From: Loripinus fragilis
Taxonomy: Eukaryota; Mollusca; Bivalvia; Lucinida; Lucinidae
Assembly (NCBI GenBank): GCA_964019695.1
Contig: OZ026520.1
Span: forward strand, 34,328,620 to 34,392,619
Direction of reading: 5' to 3'
Length of the DNA: 64,000 bases
Shown in pieces: positions 33,300-45,000 of the stretch. Position numbers and translations under genes: made by a program. A model generated the notes under the pieces. The model was given only the letters and a program-made list of their open reading frames with translations. It had not been told where the DNA came from and did no database searches. The number at the start of each line of letters is the position of its first letter. Position 1 is the first letter of the stretch.

Positions 33300-33991
33300 G
33301 ACACTCGATAAATCCTTCAAGCAGTCCATCTATTTGCTATCTCGTGGAGTCCGGAGATGTTTGTCGTCCGGAAGGAAACAGACGAGCCGATGCGGCCATC
33401 AACCAATCCCTTTCTCAGATAAAGGTCTGTCGAACCGAATACCAGGCACTGGAGAATAAATTAAGGAAAGAATATTTTGAAAAGTGGGGAGAAACGTGTG
33501 CGGTAAACGAATTTCATGGCTACTCAAAAGAAAGACTCGAAGACTTGTTTGCACGAATCCACGATACGTTTAAAGTGACCGGTAATGATGTCCGTGCTCA
33601 CCTTAAAGGAATCCAATGGGCAAGCCAGTGGTCTTATAAAGTCTACGAGTTCACATATGGAAGTGTCATGGATTCTGGGACCGTCTACTTTGGTATGATT
33701 GCACTAGGGAAAGAGCAGTCCAGTGGAGGGGACTCTTTTGATGCTGTAACATGCTTATATAAACTTGACTTCACCGTGGCCAAGATCAGAGTAGAGAAGA
33801 AAACACCTAACCGACCCCTTGGTGTCAAAAGGGGCAGACGTAAGCGCGTTTGGTACGAAACAAAGAAGTTAGATTTTGTCACTCAGAATGCTCTGACGAA
33901 TTTCTGTAGAGTAAAAGCACTCGATACATTTTGTATGAAAGGTCTTACGTCCTCGATAAATGAGGTATCTTCGCTCGCCGCCATTAATTGA
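33300..33991 (+). CDS. Candidate terminal exon, uncharacterised protein
   Basis: A 230-codon open frame starts just after a good splice acceptor (pyrimidine-rich TATTTCCCTTTGATTTATAG, exon from 33300) and ends in TGA at 33989-33991. An in-frame TGA at 33290-33292 lies just before the acceptor, which supports an exon start there. No convincing initiator Met precedes the conserved-looking body, so upstream exons are expected outside the visible sequence. Codon use is balanced and less AT-rich than the surroundings. The protein has a charged, helix-prone N-terminal part (ENKLRKEYFEKWGE), a central SGTVYFGMIALGKE stretch followed by DAVTCLYKLDFTVAKIRVEK, a basic cluster (VKRGRRKRVW) that could be a nuclear localisation signal, and several Cys. 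There is no signal peptide in view and I recognise no domain. An AATAAA at 34173 could end the transcript. It may be a host gene or part of the inverted structure that follows. Confidence 0.5.
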
Positions 33992-34190
33992 CAATATTTA
34001 CGCTTGCCTAGATGAAGTTTTATTGAGCGACTGTCTTCATTTGCCGATAAAGAGATTTGCTACTGTCTTCATTTGCCGATTTTAAAGTGATTTGTTCGCG
34101 CGAAGTATAAATTGTTTTCATTTGCAGATGAAGAGATTTGCTCGCGTAAAATATAAAGTGTAAATATAGAAAAATAAATTTTATTTTTCA
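33992..34190 (+). other. Candidate 3' UTR with internal repeats and poly(A) signal
   Basis: TGTCTTCATTTGCCGAT followed by AAGAGATTTGCT or a variant recurs three times (about 34031, 34064, 34108). AATAAA lies at 34173. An inverted, diverged copy of this stretch lies at about 40575-40690 (CTCTTTATCGGC, GGTTGAAAAATAAAATTT), making it the outer end of the 6.7-kb inverted structure. Confidence 0.5.
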
Positions 34191-34689
34191 ACCTTCATGA
34201 CGTGATGAAAACCGTTGAGGGTGGCTAAAATTCCATGCTTTGCCAACTGTCTTCCTTACGACATGAATGTTGAATATTCGGGAAAGTCCGCCACAGTTCG
34301 AGAATCGAATCATGGCCTGGGTGTACATTGTATGTAAGGAGCATTACGCGTACTACTATGTAACAAAAAGCTCCATTTTATTAGCCAGAACTAGCGTATG
34401 GAAAATTAGTTCTGTAGCATTTGGGTTCAGCTGTTTTAAAAATCGATTATTCCGATTATCTGAAAAGTTGAATCAGCAGAATAATTGAAGTTTATTTTTT
34501 TTTTCAATAAAATTTTATCTGAAAACAAACAAAAAAACAAACATAATCTTCATTTAAGCCGTTTGTTTTGCTGCATTCACACTATTTATTATGTTAACAT
34601 GGTTTCTGTGACGTCAGCGTCACGTTATATAACGTCAGCGTCACGTTATCACTGGCATTATCAAAAGGCCAGTACATTTAGCCCAAAAT
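34191..34689. other. Noncoding segment of the left inverted arm
   Basis: The start (GACGTGATGAAAACCGTTGA) matches the right arm inverted near 40565. A frame of 73 codons at 34267-34488 is unrecognised. TAACGTCAGCGTCACGTTAT occurs as a short duplication at 34605-34650. Confidence 0.4.
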
Positions 34690-37110
34690 GACCCTTGATC
34701 CAAAACTAATTCCTTGAGAAATGTTATCAACAGTTTTAGTATCAGAAGGGTGTCCCTTTTTATAGAAAAAAAGTCCTAAAAAATTCTGAGGGTAATTGGT
34801 ATTTTTGAGGGTGACAAAAATACAAAAAATGAAGAAAAATTGCTGAAACAGGCAATTAATATCATTTTACTGGTACCATAGGATCTAATTTGACCCATCT
34901 TGCTATCCCAGTACAAATGTCCATGGTGTTGAATTGTTCATTAGAACCCAAGTCATGCCCCAAAAAGTGTCCCTAGAAAAAAGGTATTCTAGCTATGTCT
35001 AAATGCTTGGTTTCCATGGCAACCAATAACGCTATTCTCCTGAATGGGGTGTACCTACAAAAACAACCATATCTCAGCTGATTCTCAGTGTAGACTACTA
35101 ACCTTGGTACCAAATTAAAGCCTAGGTATACACCTTTTATTACAGGGTCAGATATGCAAATTTTCTAATTTGAATATTAATGAGAACTTTTAAAATATGG
35201 GAAAATAAGAAAAAATACCTGAAGATAACTGATTTCTGCCCAGAATTCTCACTGATGTACAATGTATGTTGTAATATCAGAAGTGATACAATTTGACAAG
35301 TTATTTCATCTGGTGGTTCTAGATGTAAATTATCCCATTTGCATATTCATGAATATTTAAGACACTTGAAAAATGATAGGAAAAGCATTTTTGATAAATA
35401 CAGGACACAACGACTAGAAATTTGGATCCTGTGATAGTAGACCTACCTTACACCCATATGACAATTTCTACTGGACGCCAACGACTATAAATTTGAACCC
35501 TGTAATATGCTCAGAAGAAAAAGTTTAGTCAGTACAGACACTGTGTGCAATTATTTTGTAGGACAGTCTTTATATTGACAAAAACCTTTCCTAACATGAA
35601 ATTCATTTAATTTCTTTCAACTGTGAATATTTTCAGCAAAAAATTATGAAAATATACCTCTTTTCTTCATCAAAATTACACAAAGGGGTCACTGTCAAAA
35701 TTCAAATTTCAAAACTCAAAAATCAGTCTAGCTCCCCTCAGACAATTTCTGGCAGTATAGACGGAAATTCTCGTACCTGTTGCAAGCCTAAGGTGTTTAA
35801 GAAGTTTCCAAGCGGCCATGAAGCGATTACGTCATGTTGACGTCACTATGACCCTAAATTCAAGTGGCGTCGTTATTCGTGGTCTCCCTGACGGATACTT
35901 GTCATTTTTACTGCCAGGGGGTCGAAAACGTGTTTGCAGACGATAAAATGTTTGTTCATTACATCCAAAACTGCGTGACACGTCAGCAACACGTGTATCT
36001 GCTTCAAGACGTCAAAACGCGGTATTTCCGTAATTTGTTGATAGCCCGGACGGCGATATAAGCTTGCTAACAACTCTCTATCAGTATCAAACAACATTTG
36101 AGAAAATAACCCTGCCGGTTTACCACAGCACGTGCACAGCGTGCATTTTGAAATTTGGTTGATACAGTCTAATAGAGGCATTATTTGTCACACAATAAAC
36201 GGATACATGTAAAGCTACGATGATACAACTCATATATACAATTTGACAATGATATATCCAGTATTGTTGATTTTATGAGAAAACATAAATACTGACTAAA
36301 CTTTTTCTTCTGAGTATAGTAGACCTACCTTAGACCACCAAAATGCAAAAGAAGTGTCCTCAAAATTAAACTAATTTGGGTTATGTGAAATTGAATGGTT
36401 TCCATGACATCCTATAAAATAATTCTAAAGAATGGTCATTATGGAATGTACCTACAGAAATACTCATATCTCAGCAGCAACTCACCCAAGACTAGTAAAC
36501 TTGGTATTAAACTAGTTCTTAGTCATAGACTTTTTTCTGGACTGTCCAGTATGCAAATGATTTCATTATGAAAACCTGAGAAATTAGAGAGAAAACTCAG
36601 GAAAAAATGGGGTATACAACTTAGCTACTTATTGCTCAGTATACAAAACTGGTACGAAATTAATAATGAGACAAAGCTCTTCTACTCTGGTTAAATATGT
36701 AAATTAACTAATTGCCATATCCATCAATATTAATGGAAGTGGTAGAAGAGAAAATTTGTTAAAAAGAAAAACAAGGATAAAAGGCATGGTAAACTCATAT
36801 CTCAGAATTCTTTTACCCACTTGTTCAGCATTCAAATGACTGAACTTATATTTCACAGATATCAATGAAATATTGGAAATAATAGACAAATCTGAGAATA
36901 AAATAAGTGGGTATGCTTTCAAAATTACTCATATCGCAGCTGCAAGATGCCCTAACTCAGCTCTTAATTGATGCTTAGATATAGTACTTATACCATGTGG
37001 TTCAATATGCATATGATCTAATTGTATGTTCATTTGAAATTATGAAACATTGGAAATGATAGAAAAATCGCAGGGAAACAAATAGGAGAGTATGCATACA
37101 AAATTACTTC
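34690..37110 (-). repeat. Diverged satellite, left inverted arm
   Basis: Units of about 170-200 bp repeat the order GTACCTACA, CATATCTCAGC, a variable stretch with TTGGTACCAAATTA, TATGCAAAT and AATATTAATGA, then a GAAAA-rich end. Examples start near 35050, 36450, 36620 and 36790. The right array (38215-40300) carries the same phrases in reverse complement (GCTGAGATAT, TTTTGTAGGTATACCCCTTA), so the two arrays face each other. The element at 35510-36314 interrupts this arm. Confidence 0.65.
35510..36314. mobile_element. 805-bp TIR transposon relic
   Basis: The termini CTCAGAAGAAAAAGTTTAGT plus CAGTA at the left and TACTGACTAAACTTTTTCTT plus CTGAG at the right are exact complements over about 24 bases. 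The flanking satellite resumes on both sides (TGTAATATG before, TATAGTAGACCTACC after), matching the uninterrupted unit near 35432. Open frames on both strands (35864-36061 plus, 35873-36181 minus) are less AT-rich than the surroundings, but I recognise no domain. The superfamily is unknown; the target duplication is at most three bases. Confidence 0.85.
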
Positions 37111-37319
37111 GGCTAAAAATGTGAGTTTACTATTGCATGGAAAATTAAAATAAGGTAGGTAGGTCTGATTTGTTTTCTAAAAATATATATGGGATGAATG
37201 GGGAAAATATGGCTGAAAAGGGGGAATCCCCATATAGTATTGAACAAGAGGGCAATCATGGGTGGCTCTGGAACGCTCCCCTGAGTTGTAGCCCTGGGGC
37301 ACTTTGTTAAGCATAGTTG

Positions 37320-38075
37320 AATGATTTTGAGCAATATGAGGAACATAGATCAATCTGAATCTGAAACTTTTTTGTAATCATTCAATGGATCAGATGTTGT
37401 GTAAAATGTTCTATCTTTAGCTCTAATGATTATAATGGGTAGCTTTAGTAGAAGGCCTTACAAGGAATGTCATCAACAATTGTATGGAATGATTTACAAT
37501 TTGGACCAGTACAATGTAGTTCATTTAAGCAATATACGGAACATAGATCAATCTGAAACTTTTTTTGTAATCATTCAATGGATCAGATGTTGTGTAAAGT
37601 GTTCTTTTATTAGCTCTGGTAGCTTTAGTAGAAGGCCTTACAAGGAATGTCATTAACAATTGTATGGAATGATTTACAATTAGGACAAGTACATTGTAGT
37701 TCATTTTAGCAATATAAGGAACATAGATCAATCTGAAACTTTTTTTGTAATCATTCAATGGATCAGATGTTGTGTAAAGTGTTCTTTTATTAGCTCTGGT
37801 AGCTTTAGTAGAAGGCCTTACAAGGAATGTCATTAACAATTGTATGGAATGATTTACAATTAGGACAAGTACAATGTAGTTCATTTTAGCAATGTAAGGA
37901 ACATAGATCAATCTGAAACTTATTTTGTAATCATTCAATGGATCAGATGTTGTGTAAAGTGTTCTTCTATTAGCTCTGGTGATTATAATGGGTAGCTTTA
38001 GTAGAAGGCCTTACAAAGAATGTCATTAACAATTGTATGGAATGATTTACAATTTGGACCAGTACAATGTAGTTC
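37320..38075 (+). repeat. Tandem array, 180-bp unit, four units
   Basis: TAGCTTTAGTAGAAGGCCTT recurs at 37441, 37620, 37800 and 37993, followed each time by ACAATTGTATGGAATGATTT and ATCATTCAATGGATCAG-type phrases. Units 2 and 3 are almost identical. Because 180 is divisible by three, long frames stay open across units on both strands (37426-37656 plus, 37525-37938 minus); these are artefacts. The array sits near the centre of the inverted satellite structure. Confidence 0.95.
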
Positions 38076-38214
38076 ATTTGTTGTTTAAAATATTTCTTAT
38101 CTAGAGCTCTGGTGGCAATCTTGGCTGGCATAGCAGAATCATTTGGGCAATTTTTAGAAGACTTAGAATTACAGCAGCTGAGAAAGTGGTTATTTTGTGG
38201 GTACGCCACTATAA

Positions 38215-40300
38215 AATTTTCATTTTTTTTCTCATTTCTAATATATTTTTTTTATTAATAATGGTGATTTTGCAAATCAAATAGTTCCACAAAGAACATA
38301 CGATTAAGGCTCTATGTCTTAGCATTATGTTAATACCATGTTTGCTGCGTTTGGCAATTAGCAGCTGAGATATTAGTAATTTTGTAGCATACCCCCTTAA
38401 TTTTTCTGCGATTTTTCTGTCATTTCTTATGTTCTCTTTAAGAATCATGAATATCAAATTTAGATTTCTCTCACACTGAACCAATGGATAAAAGGAATGT
38501 GTCTTAGCATCAATTCAGAACCAAGTTCAGTAACTCAGGACAACTAGCAGTTGTGATATGAGTAATTCTGTAGTGATACCCCTTAATTTTTCTGCGATTT
38601 TTCTGTAATACCTTATGTTTTTATCAATGGTAATAGATATTTAAGGATAATTATTTGCATGTTAAACCACTGGGTAAAAGGATTGTATCTTAGTATCAGT
38701 TGGTACCATGTTTGGTAATTTAGGGAAATTGGTAGCTGAGATATAATCAATTTTGTAGGTATACCCCCTTAGTTATGCCCCCGCTATTCATAGAATGCGG
38801 AAGGGCATTAAGCGTTGCCCATGTCTGTCCGTCCGTCTGTCCGTCCGTGCGTCCTTCCGTTCGTCCATCATTTAGGTAGGTACTTTGTGAGCGCAACTCC
38901 TCCTACAATTTTTTCCCAATCCTTTTGAAACTTTACAGGTGTTTTTGTCAAGGACTGAAGATGTGCATGACATTTGGATATAACCCTCAGATTAATTTTT
39001 GTCACTTTTTCACAGTTTGAACTTAGTCAATTTTGGGCTCAACTACTACTGAAGCTTATGGCCATGAGGTACCTTGTGAGCGCAACTCCTCCTACAATTT
39101 TATCCCAATCCTTTTGAAACTTTACTGTTGTTTTTGTCAAGGACTGAAGATGTGCATGACATTTGGATATAACCCTCAGATTAATTTTTGTCACTTTTTT
39201 CACAGTTTGAACTTAGTCATTTTTGGGCTAAATTACTACAGAAGCTTATGGACATTAGGTACCTTGTGAGCGCAACTCCTCCTACAATTTTATCCCAATC
39301 CTTTTGAAACTTTACTGGTGTTTTTGTCAAGGACTGAAGATGTGCATGACATTTGGATATAACCCTCAGATTATTTTTTGTTACTTTTTTCACAGTTTGA
39401 ACTTAGTCAGTTTTGGGTTTAATTACTACAGAAGCTTATGGACATTAGATACCTTGTGAGCACAAATCCTCCTACAATTTTACTAAATCCTTTTTAAACT
39501 TTACAGTTGTTTTGTCAAGAACGGAATATATGCTTATATAAGAGTATATATAGTATATGCTTATATAAGAATATATGCGTTTTATAAGAATAATGTTGCT
39601 ATAAATTCAGTTTGTAGTATGTAAATGGTATCCTGTTCACTTATTGTATACACAATGTTTAATTGCAGGTGAAATAAAAAAAATAGGCGGAGGCATCCGT
39701 GTCCCATGGACACTTTTTCTAGTTTTTCTTAGGATTTTATCTTATTTCTAATGTTTTCATTGACATTGATGGATATGAAAATAAGTTAATTTGTATATTA
39801 AACCGAGTATAAAGGGACAATGTCTCAGCATTAATTTTGTACCAATTTTGGACCTGTAGTATAATTAGCAGCAGAGATATAGGATATTTTGTAGGTATAA
39901 CCCCTTAATTTCCTGCAATTTTTATCTAATTTCTCATGTTCTCATAAATAATCATGTATATTCAAATTAGATAATTTGCATATCAAACAGTCAGGAAAAC
40001 GCTAGATAACTAAGAAATAATATGATACCAAATTTAGTATTTTAGGATGAATTGCTGCTGAGATATGCATATTTTTGTTGGCACATCCCCATTATTTAGG
40101 ATTATGAGTTGCCATGGAAACGAATATGCCCTCTGGTGACCACTCAGTTTACACACTTATAATCAGAAAAACATCTACACCTGATTTATTCAGCATTTGC
40201 TTAAAAAGAATGTGAAATTTAAAGGCATATCTTGTCAAAAATCATTATTTCCATTTTCAGTTACCCCAACCACTAATGATAAAATCTTAAGTCTTAATTT
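38215..40300 (+). repeat. Diverged satellite, right inverted arm
   Basis: Units begin near 38350, 38545, 38735 and, after the Helitron-like insertion, near 39860 and 40045, each with GCTGAGATAT or similar, TTTTGTAG, a TACCCCCTTA-like stretch, then TTTTTCTGCGATTTTTCTGT or a relative. It is the inverted counterpart of 34690-37110. Confidence 0.65.
38775..39722 (+). mobile_element. Helitron-like nonautonomous element ('pearl' type)
   Basis: The element starts ATGCCCCCGCTATTCATAGA with a GTCCGTCC-rich 5' stretch. It holds four tandem units of about 190 bp (starting near 38876, 39069, 39259, 39449; common phrase GCGCAACTCCTCCTACAATT) and ends AGGCGGAGGCATCCGTGTCC. The 3' end has a six-bp hairpin, GTGTCC-CAT-GGACAC, five bases before CTAG and a T-run, the classical Helitron 3' signature. 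The satellite on either side joins as ...CCCCTTA and TTTTTCTT..., as in intact units. ATGCC(C/T)CCGC also appears inverted at the two ends. It is noncoding. Confidence 0.75.
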
Positions 40301-40720
40301 TCTCGAATTTGGCACCGATATTTGTTGAGGACTTTTTTATGGTTATTTACACTGCACAACCCTGTGCTTTGGTGCTAAAATAATATCTCAAGGAATTATC
40401 TTGACCTTAAAAGTTAAAGTTCCTTGCCTACAAAGTAGATCCTCTATGTACATCCAAGGTCTGATTCCACGGAATTTCGCTGAATTGGCCGAGGCAGTTC
40501 CGATTGGAATGTTGAAGGGAGCTAAAATGCCATGCTCTGCGCCTTTAGCTCCGCCAACTGTTTTCCTCACGTCAAGTAGGTTGAAAAATAAAATTTCTTT
40601 TTTTTTTAATTACAATTTATATTTAGGCGGGAAATTCTCTTTATCGGCATAATAAGACAATTGCAAATCTGTTCATCGGTAAAAGAAGCCAGTCACATTA
40701 TGATGGTTGAACAATAAAAA
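40301..40720. repeat. Outer end of the right inverted arm
   Basis: ATCTCAAGGAATTATCTTGA and the stretch from ACTGTTTTCCTCACGTCAAG to AATTCTCTTTATCGGCATAA are inverted counterparts of 34705-34730 and 34050-34230. Short frames on both strands (40401-40652 plus, 40388-40570 minus) overlap here. One may be the relic of a coding exon, but I recognise neither. Confidence 0.5.
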
Positions 40721-41028
40721 AAAAATCAAAATAAACTTATAAGATCATCACGGATAAGTTTCTGTATTGTGTTGGTAATCTACGTTAATCTATGGATCAA
40801 CTTTAGATTTTGCTCATTCGTGTTATATGTTTAAGAAGCATCTCCAACAAAGAGTGTAGACTCGGATAAGAATGCTTGTGTAGGAGCAGTACATTTGTAC
40901 TTATATAAGTCAACAGTGTTAGTATATGTATGCAGCAGATCCCTTAAGCAAGCAACATTTTCATGTGCAACTTTGTAGGCACTGGAATGGGTCAATAGAA
41001 CATAATACAAACGTGACTAAGAGTATCC
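40721..41028. other. Noncoding spacer
   Basis: No repeat partner or gene recognised. Confidence 0.4.
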
Positions 41029-41168
41029 TTCATATGTATTGTTGTGGGACAAGACAATCCCACCCGAGGACCAGAATAATTCGCCAGAAACGAGGCTCTG
41101 CCAAGTTTCTGACGAAATTATTCAGGTCCGAGGGTGGGATTTCCTTGTCCCATGACAATACATCATGA
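41029..41168. mobile_element. 140-bp hairpin element
   Basis: The left arm (about 41029-41091) pairs with the right arm (about 41105-41168): TGTATTGTTGTGGGACAAG with CTTGTCCCATGACAATACA, and AGAATAATTCG with CGAAATTATTC. The loop is GAGGCTCTGCCAA, close to the loop GAGGCTTGCCAA of the unrelated hairpin at 29431-29442. The 80-codon frame across it is an artefact. Confidence 0.9.
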
Positions 41169-41602
41169 TGGATACTTTTTCTCGCCCGCTTTGTGACTTT
41201 TTAAGGTTTTATGTGAATTCTGTCAGTTTTTTTTAGATTTTCTGCGTTTGATCCAATCTAAAAAATAAGTTCACCAACGAATTTTCCAGATGCAGAAATG
41301 GGTGTAAACGAAGTTTAGCACCTAAAAACGGAAGCAAAAAAGCATTTCCAGCGTCGGTTTTGTTTTTATTGGGGTTTGAAACTAACGCTGGTATCAGTAT
41401 CTATTGACAAAGACGTCGTGGCGCCAAACTGTGTCAATAACGTGCGTCACATTGTTGTTGCATTTAAATGACGTCAGAAATGTTTTGAGGTCATTCAACA
41501 ATGCGAAAATGGCGGACGCACTAAATATTGCCGTTTTGATATTTCTACATAATATTTAGGCGTAAATTGCTCTGAAAACAGCCTAAATTGTTATTATTTG
41601 AA
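41169..41602. other. Noncoding stretch, relatively GC-rich
   Basis: Includes several ACGTCA/TGACGT sites (for example near 41470) but no gene I can support. Confidence 0.35.
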
Positions 41603-41668
41603 GTCACGTGGATGGGATAAGCAGGTCATGTGGATGGGATAAGCAGGTCACGTGGATGGGATAAGGAA
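41603..41668 (+). repeat. Three 22-bp tandem units with CACGTG and GATAAG
   Basis: GTCACGTGGATGGGATAAGC followed by AG is repeated at 41603, 41625 and 41647; the middle unit has CATGTG in place of CACGTG. CACGTG is the classic E-box and GATAAG a GATA-type site, so the block could bind factors. Whether it lies in a promoter is unknown. Confidence 0.85.
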
Positions 41669-41904
41669 ATTCGGCACGGTGTTTTGCCTATGGAACAGCT
41701 TGTCTTGAGCGATATGTGGGCGAGAAAGAACGATCAAGGTATTGGGCAATACCCTGTAGAGCCATGCATACAAAGAGATGAATAAATGCGTAGTACAGCT
41801 ACTAGAATCAAATACTAGAATTTAATGAAGGTATTGCTCGATAAGCGTAGAGTTATGTAGTTGGTCAGGTTATGGTGCTTTATTCACCCAATTGTACAAA
41901 AACA

Positions 41905-42041
41905 GTAAAACCTGTGTAAAACGCCCTCTCTGAAAAAGACCAAAAATTGGTTTTAAAGACCAATTATCGCTTAATGAAGGTCAAAAGTAGTGCAGAATGC
42001 TCCCCTTGGAGCATTCTGCAATACTTATGACCTGCATTAAG
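41905..42041. mobile_element. Hairpin MITE fragment
   Basis: The arms 41970-42003 and 42008-42041 pair with few mismatches (CTTAATGAAGGTCAAAAGTA with the inverse of TACTTATGACCTGCATTAAG) around the loop CCTT. Upstream ACAGTAAAACCTGTGTAAAA resembles pogo/Tc1-type MITE termini. The right end was not identified. Confidence 0.75.
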
Positions 42042-45000
42042 CTACCATTTGTCAATGGACACAAAGTAATATTTTGCCCTCAGACCACCCCATCCCCCAC
42101 GACCCTAGCGGATACGGTCAAAAGGTCAACATTCAACTTTTTCAGAACATGCAAAGGGCAAGATTCACGAAGGTGCGTTAACGACCAAATATCATTCACG
42201 AAAAACCATAGATTTGTCATCACTTATCATAGGTCCCAACTTCGATCTTTCAGAAAATGAAAACCTTTTAACGCTATGTACTTTCTAAAGCTAGCTGTGT
42301 AGCCACAAAGAGGCAAGGGGTAAGAGATTTTCGCTGGTTTTGTCTGTTTTTGGCGTGTTTGATCGAATAATTAACATAGAGCGCACTAACGTTACATCGC
42401 CATTTTTGACAGTCTAATATACTAACGTAGTTAATCGTTTTGTAGCTCTCATACTTTAAAAACAACTATTCTGCTATTTTTATTGAGAAAATTTGTTACC
42501 AACGTAACGTCAGAAGCAGCATTACTTAAATTACGTCATGCTATTTCTGTTTGACATCACGATTCCATACACGATCGCGCACCTTGTCCGAAGTATGATA
42601 AAACAAATGGTATTTTTATGAAGCAAATATTTCTCACAGGCATGTTTTACCATCTCACCAAGATTGCCAGCTACCCTCCTCCCCTCTACGGCGTTTTTAC
42701 TTTGGATACTTGCGTTAGAACAACGGTGTGTATGGTTAAAAAAGAGCAGACCGATTTGGCAGTTTTGAAAATAATTTACAAGCCGTAAGCTCACCTGCAC
42801 TTGGTCACAAGCCGTTTCTCGCTATTTTCCGAACTGCACGAACATACACCCGATTTCATTTCGTGGATCTGAAGGAAACTTTTCGTGGAACCAAAGTACT
42901 TCAGTAAATAAACAAACTGTTTTTACCTTATCTGCTGCTCGCTTCTCTCATAGGTGATCTTGTCTTGTTTGCAGTCTAAACACTTCAAATCTCACAACTT
43001 TGCCATGGTTCCGCCAATCCTGTGGATTACAACACAATAATTAATACCAAATAATGAAGTTTTGTCTTACATAACACAATTTCAAAGATCCCTACACTTA
43101 ATCCCCAATTGCATGTGGTCATCGCTACATGTGGTCGCTTTCCATGAGGTGTATCCCACTTCTGACAACATTGTCAAGGATGAATGAGCCCCAGGCAAGC
43201 GCAAACCACAATGGACGATGACTGATCACAAACAATTGGGGAATTAAGTACAAAACAATGTTTAACTAAAATAATAATATAATAAAAAAAACATTGAAAG
43301 AAAAAAATAGTACAATGAATTGTCAGTTGTATCTCCTGTCTTTTTGCTGGTCTGGCTTAATAGGTTGTAAGGGCTCCCAAAGAAAAATCAAAGACTGGTT
43401 TCTCTACTAAATGATATTTTTACATTTTAAATTAGCACTTAACTTTTATCTAGCTGCGCTGTTCTTTCCTGATAAAATTTAATATGACAGATTCAAATTT
43501 AGTTTTCTTTAATCAAGATAGGAAGTTTCTCCTTTAATCATCAGAGTGACATGTGACTAACGTTGATCCATTTGGATACATAATACAGGCGTAGAATCTC
43601 CCGTTTCACTTTAGTTTACACATTTAACATTTAAAACCGTCAGGGTTAACGTCAGATATAACTTCATGCGGAATCTGAAATTAAGTATCATGCTCTGAGT
43701 ACCTCGATGTTAAATATCACAGGCTATAATTCTATCCCGTTTCCCGATATATATCACATACTGAATGCGCATGCTTCATGTCATTTGATTCAAGTCAGTA
43801 AGAATCGACCATAATAAAACGAAATCAGACCCAAAACACACAGGGATGCTATAATGGCAAATGCGAGTACGTAACAACAACATAGGCAGCACACAGTCAA
43901 TACATGACCCCTAAAACATCAATTATGATGTACCACATCGGAGGACATCCATCAACTCAACGATGGCCAAAACTAACAAGAATTAATGTTCTTGAAGTTC
44001 ATAATCACTTTTAGCGCTCAATGCTATAACCAAAAATGCTGCCAAAGTACCAACACGGTTACACTAGATTTCTCCACAACCTCTAAGCAACCACCAGGTA
44101 CTGCAAAATACCATTACTACGCCTTCAATATGACTCTTTGCTGTTGAAGACATTTCACAATTAATATAATCAAAAGGACTGAATTTAATATTGTATAATA
44201 AACCTCACAGTATAGGCATGCGTGCATTGGTAGATAGTATCAGTAACATATTGTTGTGATGATGCTGTGATGCAATACGGTATTACAAGTATGACATAAT
44301 TACTATAGATTCATAAGTGTAAACAGAACAAGTACGTATGGTGTCTTATATAAGGTATACAGTATACATCTCTTCATATATGCTCAGACCAGACGGTAAA
44401 AATGCGCATTCCCTTATAATAAACGTACATGCAAGCAAACGTGTTTGTGTACCCCCCCGCACTTACAAATGTACTCACAAGTGATGCAAAGTTAACTGAA
44501 TGTGCTTACTTAATATGAACAGTATACCTTAGCTCCTTATAAGCACTATATTTTCCTCAGTCAAATACATGTGTACCTAACGTGTTACAGTAATTAACAA
44601 TCAATTTATCCGTAATAGCTATCTTAATAAATGCATTAATATGAGTAGTGTGCCTTTGCCTAACTTTCAATGAACAGTATACATAATGTACTTATCTCGA
44701 ACCGCATGTATCTTGCTTCATGTACAACTAAATTCAATTGATGCGTCAATTCCATAAACCTCACTGCAAATATACGTCGTATGTGTATGCACTAATTACA
44801 ATGCGCGAATGCTAGTCAATACCTTTAAGAATGAGCAAATGTTGTCTCTCAATACATCAGCACAGTAACAACAATGTCTGCATGGCTACTGCAATATACT
44901 ATTAGCAATGCCTACCAGACAAGCGGGTAATCGGCGGACGTACCAACAGACAACACTCAAATAGGAACGATTTATATCAACAGATGACCTAAGCAGACGA

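Noticed and set aside
37426..37938. Open frames of 76 and 137 codons with internal repeats
   Set aside because: They arise from a 180-bp tandem repeat whose length is a multiple of three, which keeps frames open on both strands.
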